64,000 bases of DNA from Streptomyces coacervatus. GTDB lineage: Bacteria > Actinomycetota > Actinomycetes > Streptomycetales > Streptomycetaceae. Below the pieces are notes generated by a model, which was not told the origin of the DNA, did not search any database, and was given only the letters and a program-made list of their open reading frames with translations. Of this stretch, positions 26,982-34,746 are shown piece after piece; positions within the stretch are counted from its first letter, which is position 1; each line of letters begins with the position of its first letter. A program made the position numbers and the translations under genes. The stretch spans positions 331,590-395,589 of the forward strand of contig NZ_JARHTP010000010.1 in the NCBI RefSeq assembly GCF_029223485.1, given 5' to 3'.

Positions 26982-27401
26982 TCAGTACCAGCCGTTGGCC
27001 TGCCAGAAGGCCCAGGCGGCGGTCGGGCTGCCGTAGCGGGAGTTCATGTAGTCCAGGCCCCACTTGATCTGGGTCTTGGGGTTGGTCTTCCAGTCCGCGC
27101 CGGCGGTGGCCATCTTGGAGCCGGGCAGGGCCTGGACCAGGCCGTAGGCGCCGGAGGAGGAGTTCGTGGCGGTGACGTTCCAGCCGCTCTCGTGCTCGAC
27201 GATCTTGCTGAAGGCGTTGTACTGGGCCGCGCTCGGGATCATCTTGTGCGCGATCGCCTGAGCGCTGGCGGCCGAGTCGGCGGTCGCGGCGTGAGCGGGC
27301 GCCGCGGTCAGCACCATGCCGGCGGTGGCGGCTGCCACGGCGGCGGAGGCGAGGGCCTTCTTCGGGGACGCGATGCGGCGGGCGATGCGGGAGACGAACA
27401 C
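26982..27401 (-). CDS. secreted SLT-type lytic transglycosylase
   Basis: A 139-residue exported protein. GTG 27401 opens a signal peptide (VSRIARRIASPKKALASAAVAAATAGMV, cut after AHA). The mature part has KIVEHESGWNVTATN with the catalytic Glu, then SSGAYGLVQALPGSKM and WGLDYMNSRYGSPTAAWAFW. This is a compact soluble lytic transglycosylase / resuscitation-promoting-like fold that cleaves peptidoglycan glycan strands. A long leader with a stable hairpin (27474-27510) precedes it. Confidence 0.85.
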   Translation of the reverse strand: MFVSRIARRIASPKKALASAAVAAATAGMVLTAAPAHAATADSAASAQAIAHKMIPSAAQYNAFSKIVEHESGWNVTATNSSSGAYGLVQALPGSKMATAGADWKTNPKTQIKWGLDYMNSRYGSPTAAWAFWQANGWY

Positions 27402-27473
27402 GGAGAACCTTTTTCTTCGGGGACAAGGAGTCGCACGAGTCGCACGCAGGGCCGGTGCGAACCGGGGGCATGC

Positions 27474-27510
27474 GTCGGCGCCGTGGCCCTGAGGGCACAT
27501 CGGCGCCGTG
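27474..27510. promoter_or_regulatory. strong hairpin in the leader of the transglycosylase gene
   Basis: Two cggcgccg boxes (27476-27483, 27501-27508) flank gtggccctgagggcacat, which can itself fold. It lies about 75-110 bp upstream of the transglycosylase start within a 290-bp gene-free stretch (27402-27691). The known c-di-AMP (ydaO) consensus was sought here and not found. The rest of the stretch shows nothing else recognisable. Confidence 0.45.
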
Positions 27511-27691
27511 CGACGTCATCCAGAGAAGCAGGCTCGGAAGGGGTCCGCAATGACCCTATTTGCTAGTTGTGGTCGTATGCGGGTGGGATGGGGGTGGTGT
27601 GACCCGGCTCTCAATGTGCAGGTCAGGGGTGGTTATGGCGTGGACATGGCGTCCGTTTTGCACTACTAGGGTGGGTAGTGGGTGATGTGAG

Positions 27692-28519
27692 TCATGTGGG
27701 GTGCTTCACCGGTGGGCGGGGCTCGAATGTGACCGCGGTCTCGAACGCCGCCCGGCGGGTGGCTCTGCGTAGCGCCTTGAGCACCGCCGGGCCGAGAGTC
27801 AGTGTCAGGACGACGGTGACGACGGCCCGGCCCAGGTCCCAGCCCAGCGAGGTGGCCGCGCAGTACGCGAGGAAACGGGCCAGATTGGCGGGGACGGCGG
27901 CCTGCGGGTCGAAGGCGATGCCCGAGGAGAGCGCGCCCATGAAGGGCCAGCCGGCCAGGTTCATGATCGTGCCGTAGGCGAAGGCGGCAAGGAAGCCGTA
28001 GGCGGCGAGGAGGGCGAGTTCGCCGCGGCCGCGGAGGCGTTCCGGGCCGGGCAGCAGGCCCGCCCCCATCGTGAACCAGCCCATCGCCAGCATCTGGAAC
28101 GGCATCCACGGGCCCACCCCGCCCGTGAGCAGCGCGGACGCGAACATGGTGAGCGAACCGAGCGTGAAGCCGAAGCCCGGGCCGAGGACGCGGCCGCTCA
28201 GCACCATCAGGAAGAACATCGGCTCGATGCCCGCGGTCCCGGCACCGAGCGGCCGCAGGGCGGCGCCGGTCGCCGCGAGCACGCCGAGCATGGCGACCGC
28301 CTTCGGGCCGAGCCCTGACTCCGCGATGGTCGCGGCGACGACTGCGACCAGCAGCCCGAGCAGGCCCGCGAAGAGCCAGGGCGCGTCCTGGGCGTGGGCG
28401 CTGAGCTGTGAGGTCGGCGGGGCGAGGAAGGGCCAGCCGAAGGCGGCTGCGCCAACGGCGCTGACGAGGGTGAGGGCGGCGACGGAGCGGGGGCCGAGGC
28501 GGATCGCTTTTGTGGTCAT
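27692..28519 (-). CDS. ECF transporter S component (substrate-binding membrane subunit)
   Basis: A 275-residue polytopic protein: SVAALTLVSAVGAAAFGWPFLAPP, then several helices and the S-component-like segment GIEPMFFLMVLSGRVLGPGFGFTLGSLTMFASALLTGGVGPWMPFQMLAMGW. This matches ECF-transporter S proteins of the large 'ECF transporter S component' class. Its ATG overlaps the ATPase stop as ATGA. As the last gene of a cobalamin-riboswitch operon, the likely ligand is cobalamin or a corrinoid precursor; cobalt is the alternative. Confidence 0.82.
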   Translation of the reverse strand: MTTKAIRLGPRSVAALTLVSAVGAAAFGWPFLAPPTSQLSAHAQDAPWLFAGLLGLLVAVVAATIAESGLGPKAVAMLGVLAATGAALRPLGAGTAGIEPMFFLMVLSGRVLGPGFGFTLGSLTMFASALLTGGVGPWMPFQMLAMGWFTMGAGLLPGPERLRGRGELALLAAYGFLAAFAYGTIMNLAGWPFMGALSSGIAFDPQAAVPANLARFLAYCAATSLGWDLGRAVVTVVLTLTLGPAVLKALRRATRRAAFETAVTFEPRPPVKHPT

Positions 28520-30252
28520 CCGAGGGCCTCGCGGACTTGGGCGACCGTGAGCCACTGCTGTGGGGCGAGGATCTTTGTCACCTGTGGGGCGAAGGACGGG
28601 GAGGAGACCACCACGTCGGCGGTCGGGCCGTCGGCGATCACCTCGCCGTCCGCCAACAGGACGACTCTGTGGGCGAGTTCGGCTGCGAGCTCGACGTCGT
28701 GTGTGGCGAGGACGATCGCGTGTCCTTCGGCGGCGAGGGTGCGGAGGTGGGTGACGAGGCGGGCCTTGGCCGCGTAGTCCAGGCCGCGGGTCGGTTCGTC
28801 GAGGAGGAGCAGGGGTGGGCGGGCGGTCAGGACGACGGCGAGGGCGAGGGTGAGGCGCTGGCCCTCGGAGAGGTCGCGGGGGTGGGTGTCGTCGGGGATG
28901 CCGGGGAGGAGGGTCGAGAGGAGGGTGCGGCAGGTGCCGGGGGTGGCCTGGGCGTCTTGGTCTGCCGCGGTGCATTCGGTTGCGACTGTGTCGGCGTAGA
29001 GGAGGTCTCGGGGTTCCTGGGGGACCAGGCCTACGTGGCGTATGAGGTCGGGGGGTGGGGTGCGGTGGGGGGTTCTGCCGCTGACTTGGACTGTGCCGGT
29101 GGAGGGTTCTATCAAGCCTACGAGGGTGTTGAGGAGGGTGGATTTTCCGGCGCCGTTGCGGCCCATTAGGGCGATGGTTTCGCCTGGGGTGACGGTTAGG
29201 TCGATGTGGCGGAGGGCTTCGATTCGGGCTCGGCGGACGGATAGGGCGTGAACTTCGGCCGGGGGTGCGGGAGTTGGGGATGGTGTGAGGGTGGGGGGTG
29301 TGTGCTTGCGGAAGAGGGGTCGCCAGCGGTGGGTGGGGGCTGGGGTAGGGGTGGTGTCGCTTGCCCGCGCTTGCGGGGTGCCGCCTCTCTTTGGGTCGGG
29401 AGCCGCCCCAGCGGCACGACTGCCCGCAGGCTCGGTCAGTGACAGCTGCTCGCGGACCTTCCCCGCCCGGCGGCGGGCGTCTCTCACCGTCAGCGGCAGT
29501 GGGGACCAGCCCGCCAGGTGGCCCAGGGCCACCACCGGTGGATACACCGGCGATACGGCCATCATGTCGGCCGGAGCGCCCAGTTGCAGCGGTGCTCCGG
29601 GAGTCGGCAGGAGCGCGACCTGGTCCGCGTATTGGATGACGCGTTCCAGGCGGTGTTCCGCCATCAATACTGTCGTGCCGAGGTCGTGGACCAGGCGTTG
29701 GAGGACCGCCAGGACTTCCTCTGCTGCTGCCGGGTCCAGGGCCGAGGTCGGTTCGTCCAGGATCAGGGCCTTCGGGTGTGGGGTGAGGACCGAGCCGATT
29801 GCGGCGCGTTGCTGCTGGCCGCCCGAGAGGGTGGCTATGGGGCGGTTGCGGAGGTCGGTCAGGCCGAGGAGGTCGAGGGTTTCCTCGACGCGGCGGCGCA
29901 TCACGTCCGGCGCCAGCCCCAACGACTCCATTCCGTAGGCGAGTTCGTCCTCGACCGTGTCCGTGACGAAGTGGGAGAGCGGGTCCTGGCCCACCGTGCC
30001 CACGACGTCGGCGAGTTCGCGTGGTTTGTGGGTGCGGGTGTCGCGGCCCGCCACCGTGACCCGGCCCCGCAGCGTGCCGCCCGTGAAGTGCGGGACGAGG
30101 CCGCTGACGGCATTGAGGACGGTCGACTTGCCGACCCCCGACGGGCCGACCAGGAGAACCAGTTCGCCTTCCGGGACCTCGAAGTCCACGCCCCGCACAG
30201 TGGGTTCGGCCGCCCCGTCGTACGTCACGGAGACATCCTCGAAGCGGATCAT
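28516..30252 (-). CDS. ECF transporter fused A-A' ATPase
   Basis: A 578-residue protein with two ABC ATPase domains. Domain 1 has Walker A GPSGVGKST (36-44), signature LSGGQQQR and Walker B LILDEPTSALD. Domain 2 has Walker A GRNGAGKST (about 363-371), signature LSEGQRL and Walker B LLLLDEPTRGLD. The inter-domain linker (residues 274-299) is encoded by a 77-bp dispersed repeat, identical to one inside the neighbouring T-subunit gene. The start overlaps the T-subunit stop (ATGA). The protein powers substrate uptake with the T and S subunits. Confidence 0.9.
   Translation of the reverse strand: MIRFEDVSVTYDGAAEPTVRGVDFEVPEGELVLLVGPSGVGKSTVLNAVSGLVPHFTGGTLRGRVTVAGRDTRTHKPRELADVVGTVGQDPLSHFVTDTVEDELAYGMESLGLAPDVMRRRVEETLDLLGLTDLRNRPIATLSGGQQQRAAIGSVLTPHPKALILDEPTSALDPAAAEEVLAVLQRLVHDLGTTVLMAEHRLERVIQYADQVALLPTPGAPLQLGAPADMMAVSPVYPPVVALGHLAGWSPLPLTVRDARRRAGKVREQLSLTEPAGSRAAGAAPDPKRGGTPQARASDTTPTPAPTHRWRPLFRKHTPPTLTPSPTPAPPAEVHALSVRRARIEALRHIDLTVTPGETIALMGRNGAGKSTLLNTLVGLIEPSTGTVQVSGRTPHRTPPPDLIRHVGLVPQEPRDLLYADTVATECTAADQDAQATPGTCRTLLSTLLPGIPDDTHPRDLSEGQRLTLALAVVLTARPPLLLLDEPTRGLDYAAKARLVTHLRTLAAEGHAIVLATHDVELAAELAHRVVLLADGEVIADGPTADVVVSSPSFAPQVTKILAPQQWLTVAQVREALG
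29357..29433. repeat. dispersed 77-bp GC-rich hairpin repeat, copy 2 (inside the ATPase gene)
   Basis: Identical over 77 bp to copy 3 at 31333-31409. It contains arms gtgccgc / gcggcac and cccgc / gcggg. On the minus strand it is read in frame as EPAGSRAAGAAPDPK followed by RGGTPQARAS in the linker between the ATPase domains. Confidence 0.92.
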
Positions 30253-31436
30253 GACGGCTCCTTGGGGGCGATGAGGGAGGGGAGCAGGCCGAGGAGTACC
30301 GCTGCGGCCGGCCACAGGGGGAGGGTTGGGGCGACCAGTGGGACTGCACCGGGGTGCAGGGCCGCCGGGTCGGCCTCGGCTGCGAGGGTGAGCAGCGCGG
30401 CGACCGCGGCGCCGGAGGCCGCGACCAGCCAGGCGCGGGCGTCCCAGCGGTCGGGACGGTAACGCGTGCGCAGACTGCGTCGGCCGCCCAGGCGGAGACC
30501 GGCGAGGGCCGCGGCGAGACCGGCGAGGAGGAGCGGCAGGCCGTAGGTGCCGCCTTCGGCGGTGAGCAGTCCGTACGTTCCCGCACAGACGCCGAGCAGG
30601 CCGCCGAGGGTGAGGGCAGCGGTCGTACGGCGGACGGTGGGAGGGACGTCGGCGGTACGGCCGTAGCCGCGGGCGTCCATCGCGGCGGCGAGGGCGACCG
30701 AGCGCTCCAACGCGCCCTCCAGGACCGGGAGTCCGACCTGCAGCAAGCCGCGCACGCCGCGGTCGGGGCGGCCGCGCAGCCGGCGGGCGGCGCGCAGGCG
30801 GTGGACGTCGGCGATGAGGTTCGGGGCGAAGGTGAGGGCTACGACCGCCGCGACGCCCGTCTCGTACAGGGCACCCGGGAGGGACTTGAGGAGGCGGGAC
30901 GGGTTCGCGAGGGCGTTCGCGGCGCCGACGCAGACGAGGAGCGTGGCCAGCTTCAGGCCGTCGTAGAGGGCGAAGAGGAGTGATTCGGCGGTGACTCTGC
31001 CGCCGAGGCGGATGCCCTGCGCCCAGTGGGGGAGCGGGAGTTCGGGGAGGGTGATGATCACGTGGGTGCCGGGGATGGGGGAGCCGAGCGCTACCGCGAA
31101 GACCAGGCGGATGAGGAGGACTGCGAGGGCGAGTTTGAGGAAGGCGGAGTAGGAGTGGGAGGAGGGGGTTTGGGGGCGGCAGGTGGCTACTACGTAGGCG
31201 GATGTCGCGATGAGGAGGGTGAGGAGTAGGGGGTTGGTGGTGCGCGTGGCTGCGGTGCCTAGGCCCAGGGACCAGAGCCACCATGCGCCCGGGTGGAGCT
31301 GTGCGGGGCGGTGGGGGTGCCGGAGGGTGGCTTCGCTTGCCCGCGCTTGCGGGGTGCCGCCTCTCTTTGGGTCGGGAGCCGCCCCAGCGGCACGACTGCC
31401 CGCAGGCTCAGCGGGTTTGGCAGAGTGACTACGCAT
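30249..31436 (-). CDS. ECF transporter T component (EcfT/CbiQ-like)
   Basis: A 395-residue membrane protein. It carries helices GTAATRTTNPLLLTLLIATSAYVV and LALAVLLIRLVFAVAL, and the T-subunit coupling motifs AAAMDARGYGR and RLRAARRLRGR (Ala-Arg-Gly pattern) that contact the ATPases. The ATG at 31436 overlaps the preceding gene by 8 bp. Residues 10-35 are encoded by the same 77-bp repeat as the ATPase linker. The family normally starts near HPGAWWLWSLGLG, so the repeat adds an N-terminal extension. A later start cannot be excluded. Confidence 0.82.
   Translation of the reverse strand: MRSHSAKPAEPAGSRAAGAAPDPKRGGTPQARASEATLRHPHRPAQLHPGAWWLWSLGLGTAATRTTNPLLLTLLIATSAYVVATCRPQTPSSHSYSAFLKLALAVLLIRLVFAVALGSPIPGTHVIITLPELPLPHWAQGIRLGGRVTAESLLFALYDGLKLATLLVCVGAANALANPSRLLKSLPGALYETGVAAVVALTFAPNLIADVHRLRAARRLRGRPDRGVRGLLQVGLPVLEGALERSVALAAAMDARGYGRTADVPPTVRRTTAALTLGGLLGVCAGTYGLLTAEGGTYGLPLLLAGLAAALAGLRLGGRRSLRTRYRPDRWDARAWLVAASGAAVAALLTLAAEADPAALHPGAVPLVAPTLPLWPAAAVLLGLLPSLIAPKEPS
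31333..31409. repeat. dispersed 77-bp GC-rich hairpin repeat, copy 3 (inside the T-subunit gene)
   Basis: Same 77 bp and same reading frame as copy 2, coding for residues 10-35 of the T subunit. A variant copy lies at 9357-9429 outside genes. Confidence 0.92.
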
Positions 31437-32064
31437 GCCTGCGTCGCCGTGACTGCCACACCGCTGCCGTGCCCAGCAGCGCAACCGCCCCCGCCCCCAC
31501 GAACAGCCCCACGGAAGGTCCGCCCTCCTGGTGGCCCTTCTTCTCCGCAGCCGTCGGCCTCTTCCCCGCCGCAACCTGCTCCCCGCACCCCTTCTCCGGG
31601 TACCCCCCGATCGCACACAGCAGCGCGTTCGTGTCGTATCGCAGAGGCTTCGCCACGGACGCCAGCGCTTCCGCCGTCGTGCCGTCGGACGACACCCGTG
31701 CGCAGGCCGTACGGCGGGTCGGTGGCGTCTCGCCGGGCGGGGCGTCCGTCGCCGTACCGAAGTCGATGACCAGAGCCACCCGTTTCTTGCCCGGCTCCGC
31801 CGGCGTCCGTGCGCAGATGGCCGGGAACGACACCGTCCCGCGCGGCTTCGCCGAGTCGGCCGAGTCCTCGCTCACCGAGAAGCGGAAGCCCTGGACGTCG
31901 CCGTCGGAGGGGCGGGCGGTCGAGGGGCCCTGGGTGGCGTAGGTCCAGCGGCCGTTGTCGTAGCCCCAGAAGGACCAGTAGCGGTAGCCGACGGCTTGCG
32001 CCTGCCCGCTGCCGGCCAAGGTGAGGAACAGCACCGTCAGCAGGAGGATGCCCCTGCGGATCAC
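31429..32064 (-). CDS. surface-anchored SCO2322-like protein
   Basis: A 211-residue protein with a signal peptide (MIRRGILLLTVLFLTLAGSGQAQA). The exposed domain begins VGYRYWSFWGYDNGRWTYATQGPS and carries conserved cysteines (AICART, TACARV, LLCAIGG...GCGE). A C-terminal helix LFVGAGAVALLGTAAVW has an RRRR tail. This resembles Streptomyces proteins labelled SCO2322 family, whose function is unknown. It starts 4 bp into the end of the preceding gene and runs into the T-subunit gene. In context, a possible accessory for cobalamin-related uptake. Confidence 0.75.
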   Translation of the reverse strand: MIRRGILLLTVLFLTLAGSGQAQAVGYRYWSFWGYDNGRWTYATQGPSTARPSDGDVQGFRFSVSEDSADSAKPRGTVSFPAICARTPAEPGKKRVALVIDFGTATDAPPGETPPTRRTACARVSSDGTTAEALASVAKPLRYDTNALLCAIGGYPEKGCGEQVAAGKRPTAAEKKGHQEGGPSVGLFVGAGAVALLGTAAVWQSRRRRHA

Positions 32065-33278
32065 GGCTGCTCCTTCTTCTTACGGCCGCTGATCAGGAAC
32101 CCGACCCCGATGCCCCCGACGAGCCCCACGCCGACGATCCACCACACGCTGACGCCGGAGGAATCGTCCTTCGTGTCTGCCTTGTCTGCCTTTTTCGAGT
32201 CGCTGGGGGTGGGGGAAGCGGGCTTGGGGCCGGTCGCGTCGAGGAGCTTCACCAGGTCCTGGCCGCCGAAGTCATGGACGTCGAACGTCTCCGCGTTCGC
32301 CGCGAGGATCAGCTGTGCGTATGCGGCCGGTCCGCCCTGCTGTGCCCATGCCTTGGAGTTGGCCTCCAGCCAGCGCATGGCGTCGGCCGCCTTGTCGCCG
32401 TGGCCCGCGGTCGCGAGGGCGAGGACCGCGTCGGCTGTGTTGCCGTAGTCGGGCTGGGGCTTGGCGCCGGGGAGAGTCGACGTGAGGTGTTTGTCCTTGG
32501 CCAGGGCTTTGACGAGGTACGCGGCGCCGTTGTGCGCCGCCTGGTCGGGGGTGGTGGCGTCCTTGCACGTCAGGGTGGTGTCGGTCGGCTTCACGGCGTT
32601 CCCGGCCAGGCCCTTGCCGAGCGCGCCCACCACTGCCGCAGCCGTCGCGTCCGCGTTGGCGGCCAACTTGCCCTTCTTGTCCGGCTGGTAGGCGAAGGCG
32701 CCCGCGCCGTCCCCGTCACAGGGCAGCGCCAGCTTGAGCAGGGCGTCGTACGGAGACCGGCCGCCCTTGGTGACCTCGCCCGGCTTCTCGCCCACGGCGG
32801 TCAGCGCGCCGATGACGACGGATGTGGAGTTGGCGTCGCTCGCCCCGCCCGGGGCGTAGCCCCAGCCGCCGTCCTTGTTCTGCACGGACTTCAGCCAGGT
32901 GACCGCCTTGCCGGTGGCGGTGTCGTGTCCGCCGAGCGCGGCGAGGGCCTGCACGGCGGCGGCCGTGCTGTTCGTGTCGACCGTGACCTTGGCGTCGCAA
33001 GCCCTCGCGGCTTCGGCGCGGAACGCGGCGAACGATCCGTTCGCGCACTGCTGGCCCGCCAGCCAGTCCACCGCCTTCGCCGCGGGCTTCACACCCACGG
33101 TGTCCTGGGCGAGCAGCGCCAGCGACTGGCGCCAGACGCCGTCCCACTTCGGGTCGGACGTGCCGTACAGCCCGTCGGGTATCGACGGGGACGGGGGCGC
33201 GGCGACGGCGGGGACGGCGACACCCAGTACGGTGGTGACGGCGGCCAGGGCCGCGGCGCTGCGGCGGACGACGTTCAT
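32061..33278 (-). CDS. surface-anchored alpha/alpha-repeat (prenyltransferase/squalene-oxidase-type) protein
   Basis: A 405-residue protein with a signal peptide (cut near VPAVAA). About 300 residues of repeated helical units follow, such as AVDWLAGQQCANGSFAAF, VTWLKSVQNKDGGWGY and AMRWLEANSKAW. A Ser/Lys/Asp linker and a C-terminal membrane anchor (VWWIVGVGLVGGIGVGFLI-SGRKKK) complete it. There is no DxDD or DCTAE cyclase motif, so it is probably not an enzyme. The alpha6/alpha6 repeat fold is shared with animal cobalamin binders (intrinsic factor, transcobalamin). With a cobalamin riboswitch directly upstream, a cobalamin-capture role is plausible but inferred. Confidence 0.78.
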   Translation of the reverse strand: MNVVRRSAAALAAVTTVLGVAVPAVAAPPSPSIPDGLYGTSDPKWDGVWRQSLALLAQDTVGVKPAAKAVDWLAGQQCANGSFAAFRAEAARACDAKVTVDTNSTAAAVQALAALGGHDTATGKAVTWLKSVQNKDGGWGYAPGGASDANSTSVVIGALTAVGEKPGEVTKGGRSPYDALLKLALPCDGDGAGAFAYQPDKKGKLAANADATAAAVVGALGKGLAGNAVKPTDTTLTCKDATTPDQAAHNGAAYLVKALAKDKHLTSTLPGAKPQPDYGNTADAVLALATAGHGDKAADAMRWLEANSKAWAQQGGPAAYAQLILAANAETFDVHDFGGQDLVKLLDATGPKPASPTPSDSKKADKADTKDDSSGVSVWWIVGVGLVGGIGVGFLISGRKKKEQP

Positions 33279-33394
33279 GACGGTTGGGACCCTCTCCCTG
33301 GGGGAGCGGGCAGCACGGGACACCCCGGGCGGCTCGGCTCCGTATGCCTCGACGGTGCCGTGCACCGGCGGGCTGCCGGCACACGTGAGCCGGT

Positions 33395-33505
33395 CACAAC
33401 CGTGCGGGGCAGTCCGGCTGACCGCCGTTTGTGGGCGGCTCACGGTTGCGGGTCAGCGCCGGAATTGCACCGGCTTCCCCCCGTACGGTGTGATGACGAC
33501 CCCGC
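33395..33505 (-). ncRNA. cobalamin (B12) riboswitch
   Basis: Read on the minus strand, 33451-33480 gives the B12-box core gaagccggtgcaattccgg followed by cgctgacc. Next come gcaaccgtgagcc (33437-33449) and the distal gtcagccggactgcc. These are the conserved blocks of the cobalamin aptamer. It lies 117 bp upstream of the alpha/alpha-repeat protein start, so it should shut the whole 27692-33278 operon when B12 is high. The 33279-33395 stretch can hold the expression platform. Confidence 0.9.
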
Positions 33506-33562
33506 CATGCTACCGGCCCGTAGGAATGGGCTGGGAGCCGCCTGTGAGGCGTGCGCGCGGCT

Positions 33563-34564
33563 TCACGTCACCATCGGCACCCGTACCGCTGCCTCCGTCG
33601 GCTGGCACAGGACCAGGGCCAGGTCGTCGACGGGGTGGCTGCCGGCGTGGGCGTGGGCGCTGGAGCACAGGTGGGCGAGTACCTCCTCGGGGAGCGGTTC
33701 GCTCAGGGCGCGGGCTGCCACCGGGAGGAGGGGCAGGGGTGTGCCGTCCGGCGCGCGGGTCTCGGTGAGGCCGTCGGTGTAGAGGAGGAGCCGGTCGCCC
33801 GGCTGGAGCAAGGCGCGCTGCAGGCGTGGCTCGGGGTGCAGTCCGAGCGGGGTGGTCGGGGCGAGGGGTTCGAGGAGCTCCACGCGCCGCCCGGACCGCA
33901 GCGGCGCCGGATGGCCGCAGTTGACCAGGCGGACCTCGCCGGGCACGAACTCGGCGAGTACGGCGGTCACGAAGTCCTCCGGGCCCAGCTCCGGGGTGAG
34001 CCGTCCGTCCAGGGCGGTGGCGAGCTTGGGCAGATCGGGGGTCGTGTAGGCCAGTTCGCGGAACGCGGTGAGCGTCTCCGCGGTCAGCCGCAGTGCGGTC
34101 AGGTCGTGGCCGCGGACGTCGCCGACCAGCACCCGCAGTCCGTACGGCGTCACCGCGACGTCGTACAGGTCGCCGCCGATCGACGACTCGGGGGCGGCAG
34201 AGTGGTATCGCGTGCAGACGTGCGTACCTGCGAGATTGCGGGAGATCGGCCGCAGGATCACCCGTTGCGTGATCCGGGCCACCTCGCGGGCCGCGCCGAG
34301 AGCCGCCTCAAGGGTCGTGCGCCGGTGTGCCGCGTAGACGGAGATCGCACTGCCCAGCAGCAGGCCGCCGAGGCGTACTAGAAAGTCCCCGTGCGACAGC
34401 ACGCCATGGCCGATGCCCGTAGTCATCGCGAGCGCGGCGGTCGCGCAGGAAACGGCGGCGGTGGCCCGGGCGTTCAGCCACACACACGCCACCAGAGGCA
34501 CGATCAGCAGCAACAGGACCAGGGGAAACAGCTGCACGGTCGTCCCGGTGTCCATGGCGCCCAT
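33563..34564 (-). CDS. membrane-attached PP2C/SpoIIE-type serine/threonine phosphatase
   Basis: A 333-residue protein with three N-terminal membrane helices (LFPLVLLLLIVPLVACVW onward) and a C-terminal SpoIIE phosphatase domain: ESSIGGDLYDV, LVGDVRGHD, LVNCGHPAPL, LLLYTDGLTETR and HPVDDLALVL supply the metal-binding Asp residues. Such proteins dephosphorylate anti-anti-sigma factors. The ATG at 34564 follows AAGGGG. Between it and the riboswitch are 57 bp with no further gene. Confidence 0.87.
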   Translation of the reverse strand: MGAMDTGTTVQLFPLVLLLLIVPLVACVWLNARATAAVSCATAALAMTTGIGHGVLSHGDFLVRLGGLLLGSAISVYAAHRRTTLEAALGAAREVARITQRVILRPISRNLAGTHVCTRYHSAAPESSIGGDLYDVAVTPYGLRVLVGDVRGHDLTALRLTAETLTAFRELAYTTPDLPKLATALDGRLTPELGPEDFVTAVLAEFVPGEVRLVNCGHPAPLRSGRRVELLEPLAPTTPLGLHPEPRLQRALLQPGDRLLLYTDGLTETRAPDGTPLPLLPVAARALSEPLPEEVLAHLCSSAHAHAGSHPVDDLALVLCQPTEAAVRVPMVT

Positions 34565-34746
34565 GGGCAGCCCCTTGTTCCCTCGCCCCGCACAGTGAGG
34601 TCCGAATATCCCCCATCAATCCTTCACGGAGAGTGAGTTGTCAGACATCGACTGAATGCGTTCGTGACTGACATCTGTTGGCTTCATTGCTTCCGTGTGG
34701 AGGTGATCGCTCCTTCCGGGCACGGGATCGCGGCAGACTTTCCCGC

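Noticed and set aside
27402..27650. c-di-AMP (ydaO-yuaA) riboswitch before the transglycosylase
   Set aside because: The conserved GGGGAACC-type and flanking blocks were not found on the minus strand.
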